The notes under the pieces: generated by a model | What the model was told of the DNA's origin: nothing | Databases searched by the model: none | Seen by the model: the letters and a program-made list of their open reading frames with translations, nothing else | Assembly (NCBI GenBank): GCA_034670405.1 | Contig: JAXDDX010000016.1 | Location: 578,501 to 642,500 of the forward strand | Direction of reading: 5' to 3' | DNA length: 64,000 nucleotides | DNA from: Hoplostethus atlanticus | Lineage: Eukaryota; Chordata; Actinopteri; Trachichthyiformes; Trachichthyidae | Part shown: positions 12,636-24,533 of the stretch, piece after piece | Numbering within the stretch: the first letter of the stretch is position 1 | How the letters are laid out: every line of letters starts with the position of its first letter | Position numbers and translations under genes: made by a program

Positions 12636-14621
12636 GGAATAAGACATGGAGACTGTAATCATCATATGCAATCTTCATATGCTCTTTATTGTCTTGGTAA
12701 AAAGGCAGAATTCAATTTCCCTCCAAATGTTTGGCAGAAAATGACAAACCCGTTACAGTGAAACTGCTCATTCCTCTAAATGTCACTGCACGACAGCAAG
12801 CGAGAGTCTGCAATTTAACAAGCCTTCATTGGGCAATTAAGGAGTTCAGACGTACACGCAGGGAAACTTAAAATGTGACATTAAGCAGAAAAACAGAGGG
12901 CAAGAGTGAAAGGAGTGATGGTAGTGGAAAGGTGAGATTAAGGTGCACAAGACAGAGCTACAGAGAATAATGAATCAATTATTTATCAGGAGTAGAGAAA
13001 GAAAAGGGCATTAGGAAAGATTGAATATGGACAGAAACAAAGGAAAGCAAATCAATTAACATGCAGATAGATGGATGGGTAGGAAAGTGATAACTAGAAG
13101 ACATAAGACAGGTTCCTGTGTCAGTACCAGCTAGTACCTAGCTGATATAAATATAGCTATAACCATAACACCAAAGGCAAGTGCACAAGAGTTTTCTTTA
13201 ATTTGGATAATGTGCCTGAATAGCAAAGCAAAACCATATTCAATAAGTTGATCATACATCATTAATAACAATGCTTGCTTTATTGAGCCTACAGCAATCT
13301 GATGGGTGCAGCTATAAAAACTGTTTTTGAGACAACAAAATGGCATCATCCAATACAAGATTACAGCTGATCTGTGCTTTTCTGTAAAAACAACAGCAAG
13401 AGAATGAAGAAATACCTTGAGGTTGGATGCCAAGCTGATAATGGACAGGTGGCGCAGTTTGTTCCTCTGCGCTGGGGTCAGCTCTGGAAGAGAGGCTGCT
13501 CTCTCTGGAACGGCAGAGAACAACCAAAGGAGAGACATGTATGTACCGAGAGAATGAGAGAGTGTGACATGCGGGAGGGTCAAACAGTCAAACACTATGG
13601 AGACACTACTTATTATTTTCAGAAGTAAGGCTACACAAAGAGACACAGGTGAGTGTGGAGCTTTTTGAGGAGTCAGGAGAACAGAGTGGGGAGAGACGGC
13701 TCTCCAGCTTCTCCTGCTGCCATGCTCCCCTGGAGACAGGCCTCACACCCCCTGAGAAGGCAGCTCTGACAGCTCCTCTAAGGGCTCCACGACACAACTC
13801 CATGAAAATAAATGTGCTGCCTGTCGGCGTGACTAGAAAGGGAAGGGGAAAAATAAAGTAGGCTACATTCTTTTTTTCAGGCTATTGGTTGGTATTCAGC
13901 ATAAAATTAGACAGAATTAACACCCCAGTTCTTGTTGAAACCTTCCAGAACATAGACCATTGCCACATCGTCATCTGTGGCAGCGGTCCTGCAACAGTCA
14001 ACAGGAATCAACCAATCAGAATGCGCGATGACAGCTTGCTGCGAGAGAGATAAGAGGACTCCTGTGATTGGGTCTGTGAGTTACCCGCCTGGCAGTATCT
14101 CATGACAACTGTTTTAGGAATCTGTGACAACGTGCCTGCCTGGCAGCCAGAGAAATACAGCTCATAATAAAACAGTTGCAGGGCCACACCATTACTTATT
14201 TACACAGTGCTGCCACTGCAATACCTTTGTAGTCGCAGTAGGTTCCATAGGCGAAGAGGTTGAGGAGCTGATAGACTGGCGCATGAGGGCCCGTCTCCAT
14301 CTGTGATTGAGGGGGAAGAGGGGGGAAGGGGGATGGAGACAGAGGGAAGATCAGAGAAGTAAGGACACCATCGATGTAAGAAATGAATGGATACGTGTTT
14401 TATCCATGCACCGTGAGCAACTGTAAGGAGTGCTCTTGCTGTGAGTCACAGTAAGAAAGAGAAAGAGAGAGAGAGAACGTGTGTGAGTGTGTGTGTACCT
14501 CTCTGACATTAGGCAGCTCCAGGATGTCAGAGAAGACATAGAGGCCTGGGGTCTCCAGCAGAGAGCTGATAGCCTGGGCCAGCGCTGGGCCCGACAGAGA
14601 CAGAAGATGCTCCACCTCCAT
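10185..14621 (-). CDS. cops7a: COP9 signalosome complex subunit 7a
   Basis: Subunit of the COP9 signalosome, which removes NEDD8 from cullin-RING ubiquitin ligases. Seven coding exons on the minus strand: 14499-14621, 14225-14300, 13416-13504, 12373-12575, 12071-12176, 11697-11866 and 10185-10224. Phases agree throughout and give 268 residues (human 275). The PCI domain occupies about residues 1-165, with motifs [37 protein letters not shown] and [11 protein letters not shown], each close to the human protein. Residues 164-199 hold [19 protein letters not shown]. The tail ends [13 protein letters not shown], which matches COPS7A rather than COPS7B. The chosen ATG at 14619-14621 directly follows a CAG acceptor and lacks the first dozen residues of the human protein. 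The proposed leader exon ending at 17190 offers no in-frame ATG, so the short start looks right. It is convergent with PIANP. Confidence 0.95.
11120..11159 (+). repeat. (CA)n microsatellite in COPS7A intron
   Basis: About 20 CA units in the last intron of COPS7A. Confidence 0.9.
12299..12351 (+). repeat. (CAGA)n microsatellite in COPS7A intron
   Basis: About 13 CAGA tetramers between the exons at 12071-12176 and 12373-12575, only about 20 bases from the 5' splice site at 12372. A CA run at 12587-12632 lies just upstream of the same exon on the minus strand, so this exon is bracketed by microsatellites. Confidence 0.93.
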
Positions 14622-17189
14622 CTGACGCCAGGGGAAACGGGTCAGAGACATAGTTAGCAGGTCAGATAGTCGCACTACAGAGAGACATAAGAGCAGAGCT
14701 GCTCAGAAAGTACAGGTTATGGTCAAAAGCAGAGAAATACCAGTGTAAAGACTGTTCAGTGATGGTAGATCTGTAATGGTGTGGGGTAACCTTTGGGCTC
14801 GGTGTGGCTGAACAATATACCTACAACGTAAAGCCTGAAATGTGTGTGTGAATATTTTAAGGTCTTTACAATACACACAGTAAGTGAAGTAAATCCTGAA
14901 ATCATGAGCAAAGCAGGTAAATGTGTTCCCACAATATATCATTCTAAAAAGGCTAACTGAAGTATTTTAAATCACATCAGGAAATGTAGAATTGAGGTGT
15001 TCAACTAGATTAATCTTAATTTATTTAACTTATACATTTTTTGCACATTTTATTTATTTAAAAAAAAATCAGACTTTTATCAGCCTAACAGACAATGACT
15101 CTCTCTCTCTCGTGTGCATAAGACAAACATTATCGAATGATTATCTGTTATCATTTCAGGTGCAGTGCTAAAGGCCCAGCTCCTCACAGGTTGTGTGATA
15201 GTGGTAGCGGTTGAGTTGTTTCTGGATTTCTCCCTGTATAATTGTTGACCGTCTGAGGGACTGATACCAAAACCTGTTATCACACTCCATTGAAGCTAAA
15301 AATATTTGATGTGATGTCACGTCATGTACGTTTGATCAGTTTGCCATGGGAATAAGAAAAATACACCACTGAACAACAAAATGGGCCCAGAAATACAAGG
15401 TACAAAACAGCTGTTTTTGTAACAGTGTTAAAGTGTTTTACATTGGATTTTTCCTTTGAGCAAAGTACTTAACCTCCAATTATCCAGTAGAGCAGCTCAA
15501 TGGCCAACAGTGGAACACTAGTTGTACTGAGCAGCTCCAGTATGTGTAACAAATGTAATGAGTGTGGGCATATATACTGATCATAACCCATCCCCTGGAT
15601 AGACACCACCCCAACAAGATGAAATGCATTTCATATTGAAGGTAATAGCTCAGAATCATTATACAAGTAGTGGGAATTTGTCTATGCCTTCAGATTGCTT
15701 TCAGGAATTGCATCCTAGCAAAACTACAGAAACCACTCAGTGCAGTAACACCTTATGTTGCTGTTCCCTTTATTTTGGCCTGGCTCTGAATCCATAGCCC
15801 ACTCGTTGTCTTCGTTTTTATACACCACAAACGTGAAAATATCCAAATAAGAAAAATAACAGTGGGGTATTAATTCAGGGTTAATTTTGACCCTACACCA
15901 TAAGTTCTGATCTTGTATGGAGGGACAGTCACCCCAAACTCCATGTCGTTTTAATGTAGCTTTGTAAGCGTACACACACCTGGTAGGACATAAACTTTTA
16001 TGAGTCATAAGGGTCCACTCTTCACTTCGGCATAACATTACATCCGATCCACCAAGCAGCACTTACTTCAACAAAATATAATTGGTTCGTCTGTTATTCC
16101 CATGACCTTCTTCCACCAAAATAACACCGTGGAGACCGGTACCGAGCACTATCAATCAATTCTAAAAATTGAAATTAAGTGCTGCTCGGCCAATCGCTTG
16201 TGTGCCGAATTTTCCAGCGGCTCCCGGCGATTCGTAAACGGTCTTGAATCATCTTCTAACAGGCATGTATCGTTTCAGGATACGCCAAGCATCGTTACAT
16301 TTACAGATTTTCAATGGAATTTGACGTGAAGGTCTTTCCTGACTGACTGCATGTGAAGGACGCGGGCACAGCGTAAACAGCACGAGACAATATGTGGCTC
16401 TCCATTATGAGTCTCAAAAAAAGTAAAGAAAATGATGATATCTGTGTATACTTAGAGTTACGTTTACTGGAACAATATTTGTTTCAGGATTATCAACAGT
16501 GTACCTCAATTCATTTTTTAATCGTTAATCATTTGGCTACACGCAGCAGACTTGAAGATTAAACCTGAATACTAAACCTTTAATATGGCATGTGTTCATG
16601 TATCTCTCTGATCAAAGCAATCACTGAAGAGAATTTGTGGCAGGGCTCCAACATAATAATTTCCTTGTCACTTCCATAAGATAATGTGTGATGTTTGAAA
16701 AACATTGTGATGGTCGCAGCTGGTGACGAGTATGTGATATATTGCACGTAATTTTGTGAGCAGCCCCTGATGGTCTGTGTTGCCAAGAATACTTGTCAGG
16801 CTTTCTCAGCCAAACTCCCTGCCCATGTTACGAGCTAAGTTAGTAAGTGATCTCATTTGTGAAACGGCATGAATGTAAACGACATGACAGAACTGAATAG
16901 ACAATTACAGAGAAATATTTCCAGGTACGACTCTCGTTTTTAGACCGACAGAAAACATTTTTATATTTTGTGCATAATGTGTCATGCTAGCTAGCTCGCT
17001 AGCCAGCTCGGCTGCTAGCGAGTACCGCAAGGCTTTACGCTAAAGCAGTGGCGATAGGCCTCATATCATTTTATGCCCTTCTAACCCTCCAAGCACACGA
17101 CGGCATTAAATATATAACTCAGATATAAGACATGTACGAATATTAATGTACAAATGTGTTCAAATAAGGCCCTGCGTATGATAATTTAC
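14622..17189 (-). other. COPS7A intron 1
   Basis: About 2.6 kb between the first coding exon and the proposed noncoding leader exon. AT-rich, with no further exon seen. Confidence 0.5.
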
Positions 17190-17335
17190 CTTGTTATATT
17201 GGATTCTAGTTGATAGCCTCTCTCTTGATTGTTCAGTTCCGCTGTCAGCACACGTTTGACAACAAAGGAACGTGATCTCTCATTGGACAATAATGTAAGG
17301 TGGGAGGGGCGTTGTTAGCTGCCACTCAGCTTCTG
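17190..17335 (-). promoter_or_regulatory. cops7a: COPS7A leader exon and promoter area
   Basis: On the minus strand a consensus 5' splice site follows base 17190 (exon end AACAAG, intron start GTAAAT). Joining it to the acceptor before 14621 gives a leader without an in-frame ATG, although it holds a short out-of-frame ATG frame. The upstream boundary and the promoter position are inferred. Confidence 0.5.
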
Positions 17336-17591
17336 TGTTCGCGAGATCAGATGGAATAGCGCCATCTGTTGGAGCTGTCGGTTCCATTCCACAGAGACCG
17401 GTCAGACCTCAGCTGGTCAACCTGCCAGTGGGCTATGTGACTATAAGTATGTCGGATACTGTAGAAAATATGCTTACAAAAATGGTGTCTGAATGTAGAC
17501 TATTTCAAAAAGACAGTTTTATTGACATTCATTCATTCCCAAAAGAAAATTTCAATACTGGAGCTGGAAAGTAACAAGCTGCAGATTAATA

Positions 17592-18058
17592 GGGTGGAGT
17601 CAGCTAAAATGGGCCACTTTTTGGTAAATGATTTATAAGACCATCAAATAAGCTATGCAGGAGATCTAATGATATTTTTATAAATTGGCATGGGTCTCTA
17701 AAATATTTATTTGTTAAAAAAATGTGAAAAAGTATAATTGTTTTGGATTTATGAGAGTTAGAGTATCAGCAGGTTCCCTCTTGAGCTACAACACAATGTT
17801 CAGGTAAAATGGGCCAGCTGTTCAGGTAAAATGGGCCAATATAAAGAGAGAACAACACAGTAATTTCAGCTGAAATCATTTTAATTTTAACAGTAAATTG
17901 ACACTAACTATTGTTTTTGGTGTACCATAGTAACAACACCGTAAATACATTTCATGCAATAAAAAGTTGAACAAATATTTAATTGAAAAATGCATTTAAA
18001 AATGAACTGATCATGTTGTATGGGTGTGTGTTTCTGCGCATTAGTGTCTTTGTGTCTG

Positions 18059-18101
<43 letters not shown>

Positions 18102-18970
18102 TCTTTCTGGGACTGTGTGTAGCTGTGTGTGTGTGTAGGTGCATGCTTGTGTCAACATTTGTCAAACATTATGTTAAAAAGTAGAACATCTTCAAACACA
18201 GTCTTTGCAGATGTAACCATCATCATCATAGATGCCATTATCCTCTCCACAGCTCTCGTGGTACCATGAGTTGCACTGACAAGAGCACACCCAGTCCTCC
18301 GTGGCCTTTGGGTCATTCACGTCACCATACACTCTCTGGCAGGCCGTGCAGGGGGGTTTGCCACTCTTGCTTTGTGCTATTTTCTTTTTTTGCTTTTTTC
18401 CCTTTGGTTGTTTTTTGTTAAGATTGTTAAAATTTCGCTTGGATACATCTAGACCAATTAACCTGTTTTGCGCCCTCAATTTCTGTGTAACTTCTGTGTA
18501 AGAGTGTGTGTGTATGTGGCCCATTTTAGCTGAAAATCGTGGCCCATTTTAGCTAGCTGGTTAAGCTAAAATGGGCCAATACCTAAAATTACTTTTTTCA
18601 CAAAAATCAAAGTTTCTTTTTAAATTTCAACTTTTTTATTTGAAAGAGCCTGTCAAAACATTGTTCATAAACATTTTGCTTTGTTGGTAAGCTTACTTAT
18701 AAATGCTTTATCACCCTTATTAGTGATGAGTGAAATTTGCTATGTCATGCTCACTTACCATACAATTTCTCTGATGTACTTAATGTAACACTCTGCCCTG
18801 TCCACCTTAACAACCTCAGACTAATCAAAACTATTGTTACATGTCAACTAGTGTTGCAGCAACAATGCAAGATCAGTTATTGTGATTGGCTGTAAAATTT
18901 TAAAGGGATATGAAGCTCCAACCTTATCTGGCCCATTTTACATGATGGCCCATTTTAGCTGAGTCCACCC
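17592..18970. mobile_element. Deleted pogo-like Tc1/mariner element with terminal inverted repeats
   Basis: A 1379-bp unit bounded by near-perfect inverted repeats beginning GGGTGGAGTCAGCTAAAATG on the left and, reversed, GGGTGGACTCAGCTAAAATG on the right, flanked by TA on both sides as a target duplication. The core AAAATGGGCC motif recurs inside: on the left near 17604, 17812 and 17827, and on the right, mostly in reverse, near 18520, 18542, 18570, 18929 and 18947. A minus-strand frame at 18192-18524 encodes a cysteine-rich zinc-binding tail resembling the C-terminus of CENP-B/pogo-type transposases. The DDE catalytic core is missing, so the copy is non-autonomous. TA duplication and the tail both point to the Tc1/mariner superfamily; the family name is inference. 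Confidence 0.8.
18192..18524 (-). pseudogene. C-terminal remnant of a pogo-like transposase
   Basis: A 110-residue frame inside the inverted-repeat element. After a lysine-rich stretch (about residues 36-52) it has a cysteine and histidine pattern: PCTACQ, then WVCSCQCNSWYHESC, then YICKDC. This looks like the PHD-like zinc finger found after the DDE domain in pogo/Tigger-type transposases. The ATG itself lies in one of the subterminal AAAATGGGCC repeats and is probably not a native start. No catalytic aspartates precede it, so this is a leftover of a larger gene, or a captured small zinc-finger protein. Confidence 0.6.
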
Positions 18971-19367
18971 TACTTATCTCAAAACAAGCGTACTGTAAAT
19001 AATTCTGGTTCCCCTGGTAAAATGTAACACTGCCCCTCTTCCACCCTGATGCCTCTAACTTAATACAGCATCACCTCTCTGTGTCATCCTCCATTTTAGG
19101 ATCCCCTAATAGTACCCACCCCCTTTCCCCCACTAGTGGCAACAAACAAGCAAACAAACCACATTTTACAGATTTCTAACAACTGCATTTTCATATGCAT
19201 ACAAGTATGGTGTAGCTTACATTATTGTAACCACAGCACCTTTACGTCTGTCATCCCAACATTTATCCTCCACTATCAGTTTGTTGTTTTTTAACACCAG
19301 CATGTTAAAAATACAGGCCAGTTTCCAGCCTTCCCAGTTCTGCATTTTTTCCCCCTGCTATACAGAT
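18971..19367. other. Spacer, downstream of lectin exon C
   Basis: About 400 bases between the transposon and the stop codon of the minus-strand lectin. It presumably includes that gene's 3' UTR. No other feature is seen. Confidence 0.4.
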
Positions 19368-21148
19368 TCAGTTGAATTGAATGGCATCCATCTGGCAGAT
19401 GTGTTTATAGATGTGATCACAAGGAACATCAAACCATGTCTTGGAGTGACTGTCTAAGGTGGCACAGTCCTCTCCATGCTCTCCTCCTGACTGGTGGTTA
19501 TCTGGCTCTGAGCTCCACTCATCCCAATATCTGTGACAGAGGGAGCGAGAAAGAGAGTGGGATAGATAGGGTTAGCTATAAATAACAACACTGAACAATG
19601 CCGGCAAACGTTAAAGGCCCAGTCTGTAATTGCAGTATGACATCCCATATTTAAACCCCTCTCACCCCACTGCTGGATTTTTTACATAGTGATATGTTGG
19701 CTTGGCATTTTTTTACCCCAAAAAATGTTATCGATACAAGGACTGACAGAATGTATCTCCTATGAGTTTTACATTTATTTTGATGCTGTTAAAGTTACTG
19801 TACTGTATTGTACATAAACAGGCTGGTATTTTGATGTCCTCCAGGATGAGTATCCTCAAAATAGCCAAATGAATTGAGTCTTTAATGAATAAATAGTTAT
19901 TTAATAAATACATAATGGATGCATTAGATATTAGATTAAGATGTTACTTGTTTTGCAGTGTTGTGTTGTCCACCCCTCTCCAGTCTCCTTCCTTCTCTAT
20001 ATCAGACAGGCCAATCCAGAAGTGGTAATCAAATCCACCAATTCTTTTGGCTTCTGTTTCCAGGGCATCCTAGAAATAATGCGCGCGCGCGCACACACAC
20101 ACACACACACGCACACACACAGAGAGAGTGTGAGAGAGAGAGAGAGCGAGAGACAGAGAGACAGAGAGAGAATGAAAATAATGCAGTTGTTATGCTGCTG
20201 TGGTTGCTCATCCACCACTACCTTCCCCCTCTTTAAACACATGATGCTTTTCAGAGCAGTGCCTCTCTACGTGGTTAGTGCAGTGAAAACTGCTACATAT
20301 TGATATTTGCATTGTATTAAATCAGTTTATACAGGCTCCCTTTCTGCTACAAGAAATTCAAGTTTACAATGTGAATTTACTGTAATTTCAATGCCAATTC
20401 AAACACATTTCAACATCTGCCTCTGTTTATTCTTTCACTTCCCTTCTGTCTACTCAGAGGGTATTTCCATAACACTTTCTATGAACCTCATTTAAGTCCA
20501 TAAAGCTACACATGGTTCACTCTAATCAGAGTTCTGCTTGTACTGTTTTAAAGTGCATTAAGTTAACAACAAGCTGGACGATTTGTATTGACTATTGTGT
20601 CACTGGAGAGTTTTGTGTATATCTTAAAAATAGTTCAGACTGATTAAACCAATGAAACCTTAATATTTCCTGGCAAGCTTAGCAATGACAAACTACACTA
20701 AGGTGATGTAAGGAGGTCAGAATATTGCTAATAACTAGATTGCACAGAATACTACTGTGAACGCTATTTCAAGATAGTTAATTGAGGCCTTTGAGGTTTG
20801 TGAAATTAAATGTTACATTTCTTACGGCTACACACACACAGCCCCATATGATACACTCGCTTAAACCAAACAGATAAAGTACTATTATAAAGTAAAGTGA
20901 AAACATTGTTAATACCATGAGCCTCCAGTTTACTTCACCCACAACAGTACTACTTAATTAAGTGTTATGAGTGTTGGTGTAATCCATTGTGATATATAAC
21001 TTGTGTTCATAACCATGTTCATGAAGCATTTTGACTGAACGGTAAGATATTCTGTCAAGGCAATGATATTTATTTTTTACTTCCTGAAATTCTGTATCAC
21101 ACCTGTGAGAGATCATTTCCAAATCCTAAACTCTTGCTAAACACTATG

Positions 21149-21213
<65 letters not shown>

Positions 21214-22145
21214 GAAAAAAAGAGAGGGGGCAGTGAGGGGGGGATGATAGATCAAGCAAGGACAGCCCCAGAGGTGTTTGTTTTAAATGAGAGTGTGTCC
21301 ATTACCAGACCGGGCTGCCAGAGACTCTGGGCCCTGCAGGAGGAATATTTCACAATTATGGACTTTTGTGCTTTTTCTATTACATGACCCTCGCTGGACT
21401 AGAGAGAGTGGTTTATCTTTTTTATTGCCAATTACAGGTGTCCACAAGCACGCCGTGCTGCAATAAAGAAAGAATAATTAGAGCGAGTGAGAAACAGAGA
21501 GGAGGCTAATAGACAGACAGGCAGATATATACGCAGACAGGTAGGCAGGCAGAGGCTCAGTAGGTTGTGAGACAGTGTTTACTTACAGAGCACGGTGAGT
21601 ACGACGCTGGCGGCCTGACTCCTCAAACACTCAGCGCCCCCCTTCAGTCCCTGGGAGCCTGATTAGACAGAACACACTCCAGTTTATCAGTTTTATCCTC
21701 CAATGAGGCGTTGAGTGGAGACGTTGAGTAAGAGCAGATAGTAGGCCAAACCATTTGACCAGAATTTGGCCCGACTGTACTCAGCATTGACTTTTCTCTA
21801 GAGACGACATGTCTGCAAAATTAGGTCAAATGGATGCTCTGTTCTCTCATTAACACACACACACACACATTGTACACACACACACACACACATATATACA
21901 AACATAGAAACGCACACTTACTATACACACATCAGGAACACTATCACAAGGGTGCACATGCTCTCGCTCTCTCTCTTTCTGTCTCTCTTTCCCTCCCTTT
22001 TACTCACCCACACACCCACACGCACGCACACGCACGCACACACACACACAATACCATGGTTGTAGTCGACAGTGGGCCTGCTCCCCCTGGGTGACGTTTC
22101 CTCAGTGATCTCCTGCAGGCTGGTGTAGTTGTCTCTGTCCTCCAT
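19368..22145 (-). CDS. Type II C-type lectin-like receptor, incomplete exon set
   Basis: Four exons fit one type II receptor. 22055-22145 encodes a cytoplasmic tail starting MEDRDNYTSLQEI. 21587-21658 ends in SVVLTVL, the start of a membrane helix. 19948-20069 contains FHFWIGLS-like sequence (YHFWIGLSDIEKEGDW) of the lectin fold. 19368-19530 contains YWDEWSSEPDN, EDCATLD, WFDVPC and ends HICQMDAIQFN. Splice phases join exons 1-2 and the last two. However, exon 2 ends in phase 1 and I could not find the exon carrying the rest of the membrane helix, the stalk and the first lectin-fold exon (expected CPxGW...C...E) between 20070 and 21586. It is therefore either too diverged to recognise or lost, making this a broken gene. 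The YTSL motif after acidic residues resembles a hemITAM. Ligand unknown. Confidence 0.65.
21148..21208 (+). repeat. (TG)n microsatellite in lectin intron
   Basis: About 30 TG units (one TGTGCG variant at the start), in the gap where the missing lectin exon would be expected. Confidence 0.93.
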
Positions 22146-22754
22146 GACTGTAGCGCCCTTCTTAACACATCTCTTTTTTAATGTGCCTCTCCTTATTCCT
22201 CTCAGCCCCTAAAGGAGCACCACTCCAGTCCCGAGCAGCAAAGTTTCTCTGTGAAATACGATGTCTCCCTGCTGGATGATTTATAAAAGCACGTCCGCCT
22301 GCCCACGCTGGGTGCAACGTTAAATAAATGTGTTCAGAGAGCTAGTTAAACGTTGCTACACTGCCTTCAATAGCATTAGGTAACTAAATAATTGGTGTGT
22401 TTTTGAAGTTTTCTCTATAAAAAGAGGTTCTGTAACTCCTGAATGTGATGTGTTTCTGCTTGTTTGCCCTGGAGGTTCACTGCCAACGGCCCCAGTATTG
22501 CATAAGCTGAACTCCCCAGTAGTTCCCTTGCTCTCTGGCTCTGTTTGCAGTACGTTGTGATACTGGCGAGGACACAACTGCATGAAAGGAGTAGGATGAC
22601 GCAGGGTAGTGTGTGGGTGTGTGGAAGGGAGGGAGGTGCAAGGTTTGGGGGAAAGCATGGGGAAAAACAGAGCATACCTTAAATCTCCTGTCATAAATTA
22701 AAAAAACAAAAACTGAACCCGTGACAAGAGAGGGGCGGGAAAACATCTGGGAGC

Positions 22755-22785
<31 letters not shown>

Positions 22786-23092
22786 ATGTTTGTAAGGAAG
22801 GGCCATCAGGCTTTGAATCAAGTGGAAAGTAGATGGATTTAGGTCATAAAACATTGTTATAATGTAACACCAAAAACATCTAAACACAAAACTCAATAAA
22901 ACTAACACAAAACTAAACACTAAATATTGTAACTTTAATCAGTTTGGTTTGAATAGCACAACTGCACAGATGAGCTGACAAGGGCCCCGGGAAGAGGGTG
23001 CCCGGAAAAAAGAAATGAGACATATGCAAAAAAAAAAAGATTCTACCATGGCAGAATCTTGCAGGAAGAGTGGGCATGTGGTGTGTGTGTGT

Positions 23093-23130
<38 letters not shown>

Positions 23131-24115
23131 TCGTGTAGAGGTGATATTATTGCAGCTGCTCATTTAATGAAGAGAATACAAATAAACCCACACAGTGCTG
23201 CTTAATGCTGAGTCATGCTTTTCAGGCCTCCCTGTCTGCCAATATAGTGAAATAAACTGGGGAGAGAACTTTGGTCATTTAACATTGGTAAATAATGGCC
23301 AGACTGTATGGCACAACCCCAGTGGATCACAGTGGATCACTGGGGTTCTGCCATACAGTCTGGCACAACCCCAGTGGATCACTCATCAACTGTCTCTATG
23401 TATTAATCCAACATGGCAGGTCATGATCGCTTCAGCTGCAAGATATTGCACCATCTGAATTTCGGCACTTTGGTGATCACCCAAATTCTCGCTCCAATCT
23501 GTCCAATGTATTTCGGCAATCTGTACTTTCCATCTCCCTCCCATTGGCACCCATAGCTCTGGTTGAAACAGCCTGGTTGAATAAGAGCACTAAGAGAGAA
23601 GGAAACCAACGTTCCTTGTATACATGAGTGATATCTGTGTGTGTGTGTGTGTGTGTCTGTGTTCATGTGTACTGATACTGTAGCTGAAATGCTTTACTTG
23701 AACTTCTGTCACTGAGTTACGCTCTCCCATCTGTCCAAGCAGCCACGCTGGATTTCAGAGGCCATGCCATCCTGTTTTTGCTGATCGGCCCGTTGGTTTC
23801 CAATGCCTCCACTCCGCCTGGAAAGACTGCAGCCAGCCCAGAGGGAGAGCTGTCTTCTCTGAGGCTGTGATTGAACTCATTGACACATCGCTACCAACTA
23901 CTGTGCGACCACTATGCCAATCTGGCACCCAACTGCTCAGCTACAGGTTTAAGGAGATGAATGATAACTCATTCTTCTATGTCCACATATGTTACTCTGC
24001 ATCCCCATATGTATTGTGCAGCTTTCTGTAAAGGGTAGGCTTGTCTTTGGGTCAGTTCAGTAGTCTGTGTTTCCCTGATTATTCCATCTGCTTCCATCTT
24101 CCTCCCTGCTCTCAG
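22146..24115. other. Interval between the two lectin loci
   Basis: No exon is firmly supported. It includes TG repeats at 22758-22783 and 23079-23129, a palindromic segment at 23299-23382 and an unexplained 110-codon plus-strand open frame at 23702-24032. An upstream exon for the plus-strand lectin (tail and membrane helix) could be here, but none is recognised. Confidence 0.45.
23299..23382. repeat. Inverted repeat plus partial direct repeat
   Basis: CCAGACTGTATGGCACAACC at 23299 is followed about 14 bases after its arm end by a reverse copy ending CCATACAGTCTGG at 23363, giving arms of about 26 bases with one or two mismatches. Part of the left arm (CTGGCACAACCCCAGTGG) occurs again directly at 23360-23377. 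Confidence 0.85.
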
Positions 24116-24285
24116 TGTTCAATTTCACCGAGTGCCCTGAAGGTTGGCTTCATGTATTGGATAAAAGCTGCTTCCTTAGCAGTGACAAGTTGGACTGGTT
24201 TAAAAGCAGAGACGGATGTACTGAGACTTGTCATCTTTCCATCTTGCATACCAAAGAACAGCATGTAAGTGTGAGTGTGTGTTTG

Positions 24286-24330
<45 letters not shown>

Positions 24331-24502
24331 ACATTTGTGTGTGTGTGTTTCTGTACTTGAATGTATTTATTTCTACACATACTGGCTGCTATATGTTTGG
24401 CTATAATCACATTTCTAGGATGCTCTGGAAAAAGAAAACATGCTATTAAAGACATACAGTATACTGTCTATGTACAATAACATCCACATGCACAAAAGAC
24501 AT

Positions 24503-24533
<31 letters not shown>

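Noticed and set aside
19368..22145. Calling the minus-strand lectin an outright pseudogene
   Set aside because: The four visible exons are intact with good splice sites; the missing exons may simply be unrecognised, so it is listed as an incomplete gene.
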